A stretch of DNA of 64,000 bases from Hirundichthys speculiger (GCA_018398805.1 JAGFBZ010000290.1:2790001-2854000), one strand, 5' to 3'. Shown: positions 1 through 11,375, counted from the stretch's first letter. Program-made: numbers and translations. The notes: generated from the sequence alone by a model not told the origin.

Positions 1-934
1 AGAAGACAGTGAGCTTTAACAGAAACACCCAAGATCAAACATTAATATAGGACTCCTGCCCGGCGCCCATGATGGCATCACACAGAGGAACCCAGTTAGA
101 TAGGAGGCTATATCAGAAATGATGTCCATGCTTGCTCTGGACAAACAGGTCCCTGTGACCTCTAGACCTCAACATGCCCATCTTACCATAAAAAAATTTA
201 ATGCAGATGTTGTCAAATTGATAAAGAGGGTTTCTTGATTGCACAGTTGTCCTTTGCAAGTGTTTTTAACCACTGGGCTTTCTGAGCTTTTAGTTCAGCT
301 CCAACTCAAGTTTAACAACACTAGAATCTTCCAGGATCCACCTTTATAAATCTTGGGCACCTGCTGATGTATTGGCACAGTATGCACATTGCTTAATTGC
401 TGAGGTCATGCGCATGCATCCACCACATTGGAGAAATTACTTTTGAGACTGACAGTAAAAGTCTTTTTCCTCCTTTCTTGAGAAGACTGTAATTGTAATT
501 GTACTGCATATGTAAAACAGTATGAACTATGTAGTGCATACTGCTTTCATGGTTAATTAATAGGATAGCATCATGAAGACTATATGCCATGTAATTCAAG
601 ACCAGTTTCCAGCTCTGCAGATGTAGACAAAAGTATGAGTACTGCTGTTTGCACTGTTGTGACGGCTGACTACTGTGGTAACGCATTGCATTATGGGACA
701 CACTGTATGAGGTAGAATGGTCAGTTGCATACTGAAAATGTTTCCATAATTAGTACACTATGAAGGCATTTTTGACATACTACATACTACATTTGGTAAA
801 AGCAGTATGTACTGGTAATAAAGTATGCAGGATTGAAAACTCCCTTTGACTCTGACGACTTTTCCTAAAGGTGTTTTTCCTTCCCTTTTTTCTCCTGTTC
901 TATTTGCTTTTCTATAGGGCGGCATGAATGCTTG
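1..934. other. unassigned AT-rich sequence
   Basis: No coding region is supported. Positions about 480-835 contain repeated 'tatg/catac' and 'agtatg' words, resembling the degraded interior of a teleost MITE, but I could not find paired termini. Short ORFs here show no recognisable motif. Confidence 0.3.
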
Positions 935-1094
935 GTGATTCAAATATCAGATGGGGACTTTCTGTGTGGAATTTGTATGTTCTTCCTGTGCAGTTTTCCT
1001 CCCACAAATAAAAAACACCCAAAGACAGCTGAGAAAGACTCCACCAGATCCTGAAGATGATGAAGTGGGCATAAATAATGAATGGATGGATGTT
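935..1094 (+). repeat. degraded 3' part of the tRNA-headed SINE family
   Basis: The words around 'ctttctgtgtggaatttg', 'cctcccaca' and the 'aatgaatggatgga' tail match, in order, the body and tail of the fuller SINE copies at 8216-8605 and 48956-49310. The tRNA-like head is missing and the body is diverged and shortened, so this is an old, 5'-truncated copy. Confidence 0.55.
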
Positions 1095-2519
1095 GTATCT
1101 ATGCATCAAAGCCACTTAGTTATCTTTAGCAGAAATAAATGTCTTATTAGGTTTAGAAGGAGATATGATTAGAAGATAAAATACCTCCTTAAACTTGGAA
1201 AAAAAGATATTAACAGTAAGTACGTGACATACACAAATTGTACATGTCTTACAACCCGTCTTTATCTCACATGGGTGCAAATTATTTGCCAAATAGAATT
1301 TATAAGAGGAAAATTATGAATATAACGAGTGTAGATATTGTACATAATTATGGTTTGCAGAAACTTAAATGGGGCACTTTTTTTTTTCTTTTTGGTAACT
1401 TCTATGGCTCACCTTTGTCTCTGGGAGCTATGGCTGCCAGCTGCTGGTTGTGCTTTTATATGTCCTCAACAAGAATGCAAAGTTTCTTTTCAAAAAGTGA
1501 TAAACTTTTCATTTAAACTGAAAACACATTCTTCTCTTCTCCAATCTCTTTTGTTTTTTTTAATTACCTAACCTTAACTCTGACCTGAGAAAATATTTAT
1601 CTATATTAGTAATTATGAGAATGACATTTATTATTCATATTTTACATGTCTGAAACACTTAATAAGCATTTCAGACTTATTGGTCATTTTAAAAGTATAT
1701 TGTATGCCTGATTTAGTAACAGAATCTGTATGAGATGGATGAAAGTGACTATGACTAGATGTGTGTGCAGTTGTGACTGTATGTGCTTGCATACGACTGT
1801 GTGCGCCGATCCTTCTATCCATCAGTAATGAACAGCCAGTTAATAAAGGAGCCCATGCACTTTCTATTTCACCAGCCAGGAAATAATGACCTTGTGTCTG
1901 AAGCCATTTTCCATTTGTACCAGATTCTATGGCTTCATTTAACTGCCATTTCTCAAAAAACCAAGTTCTTTGTAGTCCTCCCTTTCTCTATGTTGTCTCT
2001 ATTTTTACTATCTTACTACACATTCATTCACTAGCTGTCTATTTTAGCTTCAAGTATGATGAATTCATCTACTCTATTAAGTGACAATGACGGCATAAGG
2101 GATCCATCATTTGATGCTTCTATAAAGCCTTTTAATAGTTTTTTCTTTGTTTTTTTTTAATCCACAAATGCCTGTGAGTGCTTTTATGTGTTTTTGTCCT
2201 TTCATTAATTTCACTATTAAAAAATCTATACCTGAGGCCAGCATGACTATTCTGTTCCTGTTTTGGCTATTTATCAATTTCTCGATTCGTTTATTGTTGT
2301 ATGACTCTACAGTGATACCATTTGATCCATTAATTTATCTGACTCAAAATTTTATGACCATCTTTCCACCCCAGTTTCTTTGTTCAAGGTCATTACATTC
2401 CTTATCAAGCCCATTCATTGTTTTTCCAGCATATTCACTTGTATTTACAAGTACGTTTCATGAACTCTGGTAAGGTGTGGATCTTAAGTATCTCTATAGG
2501 GTTCATTTGTTTTGCAGCC
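1095..2519. other. unassigned AT-rich sequence
   Basis: No gene, RNA or clear repeat boundary seen. It contains several short T-runs and open frames that look like chance ORFs in AT-rich DNA. Confidence 0.3.
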
Positions 2520-2855
2520 AGCAAGAAATTCAATTCAATTCAATTTTATTTGTATATTGTCTGTTACAATGTCAGTTGTCTCTAGGTGCTTTACAGAAAC
2601 CCAGAGCATGACCCCCGAGCAAATATCCTTACCTAAAAATATAATATTGAATCCTAAACAAGGATAATGGCAGGTAAAAAACTCCCACAGAGGGAGAAAA
2701 AAAAACTTTCAGCCAAACAGTGGCAAGGAAAAACTCCACTTTAAGAGGAAGAAACTTTGAGCAGGACTTGGCTCATATGGGGGGACCTTCCTGCCGAAGG
2801 CCAGCCAGCTAAAGAAAGAAAAGAGGGGAGACAGGACAGAGAGAGGGTGTAGGAC
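2520..2855. repeat. common teleost interspersed repeat (caattcaatt...ttatttgtat type)
   Basis: It starts with a short 'caatt' tandem followed by 'tttatttgtat', then 'gtgctttacagaaacccagagcatgacccc', 'aaaaactcc' and 'gaggaagaaactttgagcaggacttggctcat'. I recognise this string of words as a dispersed repeat abundant in many teleosts, probably the 3' part of a non-LTR element. Exact family and orientation are not resolved. It appears cut on its right by the MITE at 2862. Confidence 0.55.
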
Positions 2856-2861
2856 AGAGAG

Positions 2862-3300
2862 ATGAGCTTTTACATAATAATGGCTTTGTTTTTCACAAAA
2901 ATGATTTGTGTGTCAATCACAGCAGAGAGAGCGGAGCATTTATGTGATTGGCAGCTCTTTCATTCAGGTATAAGCAACAGAACAGTGAATATCAATAGTG
3001 GGCGAGAGGTGCAATATATATACTCCAGGACAGTAGGTAGCAGAATACACCTCAGTTTACAGTTAAAAGTTGACATCGACTAAGAAATGTCGAGGTTTCC
3101 TGTAGCTCAGTCCAAACTGCCATAGCTACAATCGGACTAGGAGCGCACCTTGATGACACCACGGCCCGCTGCTAATGGGACCTCACAGCCAAAACTAGTC
3201 GATGTCAGAGCATAGAATGGAGAAGGATCAGCCAATGAGCGTGCAGGTCAACCACTGGTCCCGCCCAGTGGCAAAATGTCATTTTTATGTAAAAGCTCAT
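2862..3300. mobile_element. non-autonomous DNA transposon (MITE), 439 bp
   Basis: The ends are perfect inverted repeats: atgagcttttacataa at 2862-2877 is the reverse complement of the last 16 bases before 3300, with weaker pairing further in. No transposase is encoded. No clear target-site duplication is visible, so the superfamily is open. Variants of the end word 'ttatgtaaaa' recur just outside the right end (3300-3345), suggesting that the element or a relative extends into the neighbouring repeat array. Confidence 0.7.
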
Positions 3301-3407
3301 TCTTATGAAAAAGTAAGCAATTATGTAAAAACGAATTCTTAGATAAAATTGCCATTCTGAAATAAACTATTATGCATTAAACTAAGATTAAATAATAAAT
3401 AATATAT

Positions 3408-3585
3408 ATTTCATAATATTTACTTATTTTATAATAATGGGAAATATTTCATAATAATACACATATATTTAATAATAATGGGAATATTTCATAATAATAC
3501 ACATGTATTTCATAATAATAGGAAACATTTCATAATAATGGATACATATTTCATAATAATAAACACCTGTATTTCATAATACTAG
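3408..3585. repeat. minisatellite, about 20-bp unit (atttcataataat...)
   Basis: Roughly eight to nine imperfect copies of a unit built on 'atttcataataat' plus a variable 6-9 base linker (cacatat, gggaat, cacatgt, aggaaac, ggatacat, aaacacctgt). It lies directly right of the MITE at 2862-3300. No coding potential. Confidence 0.8.
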
Positions 3586-3675
3586 ACTCATTTATTCATT
3601 GAATTATGACCCAAACGGGGCTCCATAAATCTGATCCAAAATTGACATACCAATAAAGGACATGACATCTTTTAG

Positions 3676-3880
3676 TCAAGTTGGGATGGGATCCAACAGA
3701 CACATAGATGGTTTAGCTTTGCTGACAGTTGAGGTCAACTCAGAGAGGCCTACAGGAGAAAAACAGTCCAGAGTCAAATCAGAAACAGAAGAAATTAGCG
3801 AACCTGCAGGGACGTCCACAGCCGCCAACAATTGGGCTTGGCTGATCTCATCTCCAATTTTGATTATTTTCCCGCTGAAA
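3676..3880 (-). pseudogene. LINE pol fragment (region before the RT domain)
   Basis: Minus-strand translation gives 'LSELTSTVSKAKPS' followed by 'MCLLDPIPT', a motif I associate with the segment between endonuclease and reverse transcriptase in L2/Rex-type LINEs, where the consensus continues into the RT. It stops immediately after the motif. Only about 70 residues survive and no RT or endonuclease core is attached, so it is an isolated relic. Confidence 0.6.
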
Positions 3881-4287
3881 AAAGAAAGACAACAACAACA
3901 AATAGACAAGATGAAAAGTAAAAACTAACACCAGCAACCTGGCTGCAGACTTTAACAAGACCTTGTCAGTTTCTGTTTTAAATGCTGATTGACCTATATG
4001 AGCAGATGAATAAAAATGAGCACAAATTTAATAGAACAAGAATAACCTAAACAAAAATCTAGTTAAATATACTGAGTCCTGCTTATTGATGGTGCACTTG
4101 TTTTTCGTTTCGTGTTGTGTATTTCACCATGGTATACAGAGGAGATGATCCCTTTTCAGCCAGTCAGCAGGCAACCGTATTTTGGGTTGAACTTAGGCAC
4201 CCTGTATCAATGCCTTTGGCTTCTTAACAGAAAGGTGCCAGTACAGAAAGCTAATTTTGGCACCATTTACACTTTTAACAATAGGAA
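3881..4287. other. unassigned sequence
   Basis: No gene or repeat boundary recognised. Confidence 0.3.
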
Positions 4288-4635
4288 AATCCATCCATGC
4301 CTCCATTTTCTATACCCGTTTCATCCTTGAAGGGTCACAGGGATCTGCTGGAGCCTATCTCAGCCGTCTACGGGCGAAAGGCAGGGGTACACCCTGGACA
4401 GGTCGCCAGTCCATCGCAGGGCCACACACAGACAAACAACCACTCACACCACATTCACTCCTACGGGCAATTTAGAATTACCAATTAACCTAACATGCAT
4501 GTCTTTGGACTGTGGGAGGAAGCCGGAGTACCCGGAGGAAACCCACGCAAGCATGGGGAGAACATGCAAACTCCACACAGAAAGGCCCCGAGGTTCAAAC
4601 CTGGACCCCCCCTGCCGAGGTTTGAACCAGGAAAC
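4288..4635 (-). repeat. tRNA-headed SINE copy, minus strand, head truncated
   Basis: It reads as the reverse complement of the SINE at 8216-8605: the 'atccatcc...tctatacccgtttcatccttgaagggtcac' tail lies on the left. The 'tttctgtgtggagtttgcatgttctcc' body and a B-box-like 'ggttcaaacctcgg' lie on the right. Most of the A-box head is missing. The tail is the L2-like 3' end shared by many fish SINEs. Confidence 0.8.
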
Positions 4636-4929
4636 ACATAAACATAATAATAAACCCACAATAACATTTTTAATCCACACAAGGCTGTCTTAACGTCCTT
4701 TTCCTAATAATTACCCTTTTTTTCTGATATTAAGTTTCCATATCAGTTTGTATAAACTTGACTCTCATTCAAATAATTGGAAATGCACACCAACTGCATA
4801 TCACAAAATTACCCTTTAGTAAATATTCTCAACCTAAAGCCGGCACTCTAATTTCTAAAAATGAAATAAATAAATAAAACCAAAGTCAAAATTATTGGGT
4901 ACCCAATTGCGCAACGTTGCAGGCCTGTA

Positions 4930-5430
4930 TCAATCCTTACTTGAGATGGCGTCGTCCCTGTCCCTCCCGCACTATCGCGTGCGGCGGAGCTGTGGAGACG
5001 AGGAGCCGCAGGCCGTAAACGAGTGCTCCCGGTCCCGGTAGCACTCGTGGCAGACACTCACCCCCGGTCCTCAGAGGCAGGTTGGATGTACAGCCGTAAG
5101 AGCTTCACCTGAGGGAGTGGCGGTATGGGATGCTCGCGGTGATGGCCATCAGTTAACTAGAGCGAGCTGCACTAGTTTCAAGGCACACTTCTTGTTTGGA
5201 CTTCTTGTTTTTCCAGAGCCCTCGCTGGATCCGATGTTGAATGGGCCCCAAAGACTCACTGTCCGTTCATCTCGTGTACTGTGTTCGACGTTTTTTTGTT
5301 CCCCAGTCCTTGTTTCTCTCCTCCTCGTTTCTGCACCATCCTCTGGCTTCCTCTCTCCTCGGTCACCTCCGTCTTCTCTCCCATCTTGCTCCGCCCACAG
5401 TCATTGTGATTGGATCCCCAGAGGTAAGTA
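4930..5430. promoter_or_regulatory. CpG-rich block with outward-facing splice-donor-like sites
   Basis: Positions 4945-5110 are strikingly GC- and CpG-rich against the AT-rich surroundings. A strong plus-strand donor-like site, GAG|GTAAGT, falls at 5421-5429, and a weaker minus-strand one, CAA|GTAAGG, at about 4941-4935. This could be the promoter and first exons of a (bidirectional) host gene. A plus-strand ATG at about 4946 opens only a short frame. It could equally be the GC-rich 5' region of an unrecognised transposon; no protein homology was seen in either direction. Confidence 0.3.
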
Positions 5431-5474
5431 AACCTAAACAGGCATGTAAATATTACATTTGCTTTCTTTTAACC

Positions 5475-6912
5475 TAGAGTTTCTTAACAGGGGCGGAACC
5501 TTTTCTGAACCTTTAGGGGGGCGCTGGAAATGTCGGGGCTGAGAGGGGGGCGCTCAGGCACAAATGAGGGGCGCTGCCTTGAGAACTCTATTTTAAACTT
5601 CCATGGTTTCTCAAGGTTTTTTTATAGTGCAAATCTATTTGTGTGTCAATAAAATGTGCGCAGATTTCATTTCAAAAAATGAAGCTGCTGTCTGAGACCA
5701 AAACCCTGAGTCTGCTGCTTCCATGACTCGGTAAAATCTTGTCACATTCAGACCAGCCGAGCAGGATTGGTCGCCATAGTAACGCCCATAAAGACACATC
5801 AGCAGAGAATCTCCTTTCCAACACATTTTTCGGGCTTCATTCAGCAACCAATGAAAACATACACAATCAAGACTACGTGATCACGTTTAATCACAAACAT
5901 TTACAGTACAATCAAAATGGTGGAAAACAAGAAAAAGTGCCGGCAGTACAATGCTAATTACATAATTTATGGATTTATTCCCTCACCGAGCAACGTACAT
6001 CTGCCGATGTGCTGCTATGTGAACAGGTGTTCTCCAATGAAGCCATGAAGCCGTTGCGATTACAGGAGCATCTAAAAAACATCCAAACAAGGCATCTAAA
6101 GATTCAGCTTACTGAACAGGGATTCAGCCAAGCTCTCCACATGCAGACAAAATACAGAAATCGTCTGAACCTCGTGAGCTCTAGTGTACTCAGGCTGAAG
6201 CTCACGGCGATGTGTCCAGATGTGAAAAAGCTGGCAGCAGCCCATCAAGTGAAGGGCTCCCACTAAAAATGAAGAGCAGCTGTCATTCCCTCTTGTAAAA
6301 AGTTTTTTCTTCTTTTTTCCTCATTGCCAGACCATGCCTTATCAGTAGTCTACTCCGAAAATGACTGTTTTAAATATTTAAGGCACATTATTTGATGCAC
6401 GAGGTACTTTCAGGATTTGATTAGTTAATTTACCGCTGTTCACGTGAAATGTGCTTGATGTTGTTGGCATCTTCAATTAGCCTAACCATAAAACAGATTT
6501 TCAACAAATTCTGCTGTGGTGGTATTTTTTCTTAGTTAAAAGAATTTATTTACAAATGTGATTAATTCAAAAATCATAAAAGCCGGTGTGGCCTTTCTCT
6601 CTGTAGAAAGATCAATTTGATTTAAATTCAATCTTGCAGTTCAATCTCAGAAATTCAGCCTCGCAATCCAGAAGATCACTGAAGAGGTTTCGGTCCCAGT
6701 GCAACTAAAGTATTGTAATATTATTTCCATGTTATTCCCTTTATTATTCATTAATAATATACTGTTATTTCCATTTCCACAAATTAAAATCTATGCTTAC
6801 ATACACGGACACATATTTCATTTTTTTCTCTTTTTCTTCCGGGGGAGGGGGGGGTTAAGAGCATCATGGTGGCTCAGGGGGGCGTTTGTTCAAAAAAGGT
6901 TGAGAACCACTG
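5475..6912 (+). mobile_element. internally deleted hAT-type DNA transposon, 1438 bp
   Basis: The element is flanked by perfect 8-bp direct repeats TTTTAACC at 5467-5474 and 6913-6920, the target duplication length of hAT elements. Its ends, tagagtttcttaac and (reversed) cagtggttctcaac, match at 10 of 14 positions and have the CAG(N)G(N)TTCTCAAC form common in fish hATs. Both subterminal regions are G-rich ('ggggggcgct', 'aggggggcgtt'). Inside is a shortened transposase relic (5917-6266), so it must have relied on a helper transposase. Confidence 0.88.
5917..6266 (+). pseudogene. BED/ZBED-like hAT transposase relic
   Basis: An ATG at 5917 opens a frame starting MVENKKKCRQYN. After a one-base frame break near 6010-6015 it continues as LLCEQVFSNEAMKPLRLQEH, then ends SSVLRLKLTAMCPDVKKL...HQ and a stop. 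The middle resembles the C-x2-C...H zinc finger of ZBED5-like proteins, and the tail resembles the last residues of such transposases. The two parts, normally separated by several hundred residues, lie next to each other, so the catalytic DDE core has been deleted. Confidence 0.65.
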
Positions 6913-6920
6913 TTTTAACC

Positions 6921-7850
6921 CAACTATATACATGGTTAACAAATAAGAAAATAAAAGACAATTTGTAAAAAGAAAAACAAATAAATAAAAAATGAGTACC
7001 TTCATGTTAAAGTATCATAGAGTTACATTGTCATATTTTAAAGAACAAAAAAGAAAGCGCTCTTGGCTATTCTATTATGATGCCCCTTGACTGCCATAAT
7101 TGCCATGTTTGAGAGGCATTTTAAGTAAGGGTCATTAAAAGGACAACATATTCCCTTCTAAAGTTGTTAAGAGTCTTTGGACTCACATTTATAAAGTAAA
7201 ATAAAATAATGGAGAGGTGTGAAGCTTATTCTTATTCAGAACATAAAAATAAGACTAAAATAAAAGAGGAAAATTTTTCTAAAAAAAATTTGCATCTTCA
7301 TGTAATTGCATTAAACATGTATTGTCACATGTCAGTCACAGACATGTGACAATGCATTAAACATGTATTGTCACATGTCTGTGACTGACAGGATGGATAC
7401 AGCTGAAACCAATAGGAAGAATCTAAAGTTGAAAAAGGGGGGAAAAAAAGTGAAAGTAAGCATTTCAGAGAAGCATGAATGAGCATTGCTGCTGAAGAAA
7501 TACACAGGTGTCAGGGGATGCAAAGTTCATGCTTTCTAAATTTGTAGTTTGTATTCTAATTTTTTATGATGGAATTTCTAAAATAAACTCTACCAAAAAA
7601 ATAACGATAATATGGAATTGTATATACTGAAGCAGACTTGCACTAGACTTTTTTTGCAATTAGTCATTTTGACAGTCATGAAAATTTTGTTATTAGTTTC
7701 TACATTAACAATTATTTAATTACATTAAAAGATTACTAACAGTCTTCAGATCTTTCAATTATTGTGAGGGAAAAAAAGTCAATTACAGGGAATCCCCAGT
7801 TAAAATAACCCCTGGTCTAAACCCTAAAGGTTTAATAATCAAACCTGTAC
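6921..7850. other. unassigned AT-rich sequence with one hairpin
   Basis: Only the hairpin at 7331-7389 stands out. There is no supported coding region. Confidence 0.3.
7308..7389. repeat. perfect 23-bp inverted repeat with overlapping 26-bp direct repeat
   Basis: Positions 7331-7353 and 7367-7389 are exact reverse complements separated by 13 nt. Bases 7308-7333 are directly repeated at 7354-7379, and a smaller hairpin pairs 7321-7333 with 7341-7353. This is compatible with a template-switch duplication. No transposon termini or transcript features were recognised. Confidence 0.75.
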
Positions 7851-7892
7851 CTTCTGCTCTTGATCCTCCAGCTTCCTGGCCATGGCTTTCCT
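7851..7892 (-). other. candidate 42-nt coding micro-exon (unproven)
   Basis: On the minus strand a pyrimidine-containing acceptor (ttttcttcacatag) precedes 42 nt that encode RKAMARKLEDQEQK in frame, followed by a donor-like AAG|GTACAG. The length is a multiple of three and the residues look like part of a charged coiled coil. I do not recognise the parent gene and see no partner exons in the window. A chance match to splice consensus is quite possible. Confidence 0.25.
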
Positions 7893-8215
7893 CTATGTGA
7901 AGAAAATAGCATTATAGGGTTTGATAGAATGTGCAGACATGTCATGCTAAAAGCACATGAACTTGCTCTTGGATAATAGACAGAATGTACAGTATAGGTT
8001 AAAATCACATTTATCATATTTACTGTAATATTAAATTACAGGCCACAGCAACAGGTCCCAGGAGGGGGGAAAACTATTTGTCACCTGCCTTGAACATCTG
8101 AATTTTAGCTAACATCTTCACTTATATTTGTTGCCTGACGAGTCCTATTGATGAAAATAATATAGCCGTGTGAAGAATATTTCATCATTAATTCTGGTCA
8201 AATATGTGAGACAAA

Positions 8216-8605
8216 GGCAGCACGGTGGCTTGGTGGTTAGCACTGTTGCCTCACAGCTAGAAGGTTCCTGGTTCGAACCTCGGCAGGGGGGGTCCTAGAT
8301 TGAACCTCGGGGCCTTTCTGTGTGGAGTTTGCGTGGGTTTCCTCCAGGTGGAGCTTGCGTGGGTTTCCTCCAGGTACTCTGGCTTCCTCCCACAGTCCAA
8401 ATTATCAATTAATCTGCATGTCAGGTTAATTGATAATTCTAAATTGCCCGTAGGTGTGAATGTGAGTGTGAATGGTTGTTTGTCTGTATGTGTGGCCCTG
8501 CGATGGACTGGCAACCTGTTCAGGGTGTGCCCCTGCCTTTCGCCTGTAGATGGCTGGGATAGGCTCCAGCAGATCCCCGTGACCCTTCAAGGATGAAACG
8601 GGTAT
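8216..8605 (+). mobile_element. near-complete tRNA-derived SINE with target duplication
   Basis: It begins ggcagcacggtggcttggtgg, which contains an RNA polymerase III A-box-like TGGCTTGGTGG, followed 35-40 nt later by the B-box-like GGTTCGAACC. The body 'ctttctgtgtggagtttg' and an L2-like tail ending 'ccttcaaggatgaaacgggtat' follow. GAGACAAA lies on both sides (8208-8215 and 8606-8613), giving an 8-bp target duplication. A short internal duplication of 'gcgtgggtttcctccaggt' occurs near 8330-8375. This is the best SINE copy in the window. Confidence 0.88.
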
Positions 8606-8613
8606 GAGACAAA

Positions 8614-11067
8614 CTCTTGTCTAACAGTAAATATCTATTTTACGTTTGCCACGCTCATAAACCAGAATCTAAAGTGACTGAATGACAAGTCCTGTGTTTC
8701 AGCAAACTAGTTAACAAGAGAGATGAACATTAACATGAGTTCATCTCAGCTAGTTTGCAGGCTACACAGCAAGCTTGGAAAACTAGCTGTGTTGTTATTG
8801 TGCAACCTGTGGCGAGTCTGGCGACTTTTGTATAGATTAATGAAAAGTAATGATTGAGATTCTTGATTTATAGCTCACCTGTAATTTTAGTCTTTTAAAA
8901 AAAAAACTCCCTGACATCTCCGTTGTCCAGCCGCTCGTTTTCCCATGCTCACATTGCAGTGCAGTTTCTCCTCAAGATGTCGCTCTGCGCAGCAGCTCGG
9001 GCCGCTCCCTCAGGCATCAATTAACCAATTGAAAATAACAATCATGTTGCGTCATTGCACGTTCTTTTACTCAACATGCGTACTACTTTCTAATGATGAA
9101 ATAATTATTAGTTATATTCCCAACATTTACTGTAAAAAGGGGAGGGATGGAAAGGGGGGATGGCAGTTTTACAGGGGGGATGATTTTGATCGTTTTTATT
9201 TCAGGGGGGATGCCATCCGCCCTCATCCCCCCTCAACTCGAGTACTGGGTTTCTCTGTATTTTTTTTTTTTTTTATTTCAGTGTCCTGACTCTTGGTTGT
9301 GTCATCCTTCTTCATGTCTGTTTGCTTCTTCTGACTTATTATATCTGTAGGAATACTTCGACATAAACTACATATTATGTCTATTTAAACCTGTGATCCA
9401 AATCTCTTTCTAGATGCAAGTCTCCAATCTGCCCCACAACAACTGCACGATATGATTCACCGGAAAGAAAATATAGAATGACCGCAATGTCTTGGCGTAT
9501 AAACTTCTTAGTCACATTGCTTTTCTCATTTTTCTATTTAGTTCCACCTCATCTCCTCTCCCCTCCATCATCCTGCCTGTGACCTGGATGTCATCATTGG
9601 TGTGCCATATTGAGGGATGTCTCAATCCTTACAATGCATCCGGAAATGACAAGTACAATGAGAAAGGAGGGGTCAACAGAGGAGCTATAAGCAAGCGTGT
9701 ACAAGCCTGTTCTTTGAGATCTCATGTTAGGAGGCCCATGATACATTACACCACATTCTGGCTTACAAGTAAACACACTTTGTCATATGCTCACATGTTC
9801 AGCTGCTATGCTCATGTGACGGAGATGACTTGATGCAACACATTGTATGTGTAATTTGTGTACATGGACTTTCCAGGTATACAAATTATAAGCAAGAAAA
9901 AATAAAATGCTTTACAGCAGTCTAAAAGTCATGCTTTATGCCACCATGCTGTTGTTTTGCTTCATCCTCAACACAGCCTCAGATCTTACCAGGAGTATTT
10001 AAGAAGCAGAGCGCCTTTGAGCACTGCCTCTGCTGCTGAGTTTGTGAGATTACAAGTTTACCTGGACATTTTGAGATCATGTAGAATCACATGGTAATAT
10101 GCTGTCCTTAAAACAATCACAAGGTAATACTTAAAATAATTTATTTTCAAAATGTCTTGTCTTTTCTGCAGTTATCCATATTTTTAAAAAAAAGCTTGGT
10201 CAAATAAAATGTGCCATTTCATATTTAAGAAAAAGCTCTCATTGTATATTCTTGAAATCTTGAAAAATCTTGTGAGACCCTCAGACTTACTTATCTGTTG
10301 CCTCCACAGGTTAATGACATGTTGATATAGAAATCCTAGTCTGTTCATGCAATTTTGAAAATCAACACGATTCTCTATGCCATTTTTGTCCATCATTTCC
10401 TTATAGCTTAATCTGCCACCTGCAAATTGATGTGGTTGATCCACGACTGAACACCGAAATAGACTTTGTGTGTATCTTTAGCAGAGAAGAACTGAGGGTT
10501 GTTTCTGGGATATTTTTGACAAAGCACCATGTCTCTTCTTATGGGAAAATGCCTGGCATAACCAAATAAATTACCAGGAGTAAATAAAAATAAAAACTAA
10601 ATAAAAATTATTTAGTTTTTTGGGAAAACCCTCGGGTTTCTATGTCCCGTGTGTTTTTCAGTAATTTTTCTCCATCTTTGGCAAGAACTTGGGTCCCACC
10701 ATGAGTGTTTCAGAAGTGGAACACTGTCTGCTCAGATGGACTCATAAGATTATGAGTTGATCCAAAAGTTTTGTAAAAATTTAATAGTTTTTTTTTTTTT
10801 TGCCTGTTTTCTCCCCATGTCCTATTGATCCTGGAATTTTACATGTAAAAAGGTATCAAATACAATGTGCTCTTTGACCTCTAAAGTGAATCGTACATGT
10901 ACATTCAGTACTCTTCAAAACTCTTTTTTTGAAAACCACGGAACTCAAAAATTACTTGACCACCTCTGTCTGCTGCTTGACAGCTGTCCCAGGGATTGCT
11001 GTGGAGATTGCAGGGAAGGTACAGTCACAACAATCCGGTTACAGGCCTAAACCCAGTTTACTTCTCC
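8614..11067. other. unassigned sequence with a G-rich hairpin
   Basis: No gene recognised. Around 9140-9235 there are several G-runs, and ggggggatg at 9204-9212 pairs with catcccccc at 9224-9232. These resemble the end of an unidentified DNA transposon, but no partner end was found. A minus-strand frame at 10184-10444 has no recognisable domain. A long T-run sits at about 10788-10801. Confidence 0.3.
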
Positions 11068-11071
11068 TATC

Positions 11072-11364
11072 TGTCACAACCTGGCTCAAGGGTGGGACAA
11101 AGTATGGAGACCACACATGACAGTTTAAAGTAAAAGAATTAACTTTATTTAAATGAACTAAATTATTAAAGTAGTAAAGAACCATAGTAAAGTAACCAAA
11201 CAAACCAAGCAACTCAAAGAGGAGCGACCTACTGAATGCTCAGACACCCATATATATAGGTGAGCCTTCACACCAACTCAGGTGTTAGCCATCTCTCCTA
11301 ATGAGCCACTCACAGTCTCAGCATCCAAAACAAAAAATAGGTCAGAGGTCTAGAGGCTGTCACA
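11072..11364 (-). repeat. 3' LTR of the Gmr1-type element
   Basis: 293 bp with the same sequence and termini as 16484-16776, preceded on the minus strand by the polypurine tract. The AATAAA in this copy would serve as the polyadenylation signal of the element's RNA. Confidence 0.93.
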
Positions 11365-11375
11365 TCCCCCTCCTC
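11365..11375 (-). promoter_or_regulatory. polypurine tract
   Basis: GAGGAGGGGGA on the minus strand directly abuts the 3' LTR, the expected position and composition for the plus-strand DNA primer. Confidence 0.85.

Noticed and set aside
3676..3880. Apparent exon with a good acceptor (cttttttcag) on the minus strand
   Set aside because: The translated product is the LSELTSTVSK...CLLDPIPT segment of LINE pol, so the splice-like site is coincidental.
8216..8290. tRNA gene from A- and B-box-like sequences
   Set aside because: The boxes belong to the head of a SINE; no full cloverleaf with paired acceptor stem was seen.
9492..9833. 113-residue plus-strand ORF
   Set aside because: No domain, no start context or codon pattern support, and no splice partners; fits a chance ORF.
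10184..10444. 86-residue minus-strand ORF
   Set aside because: Looked briefly like a LINE fragment, but no conserved LINE motif could be matched.
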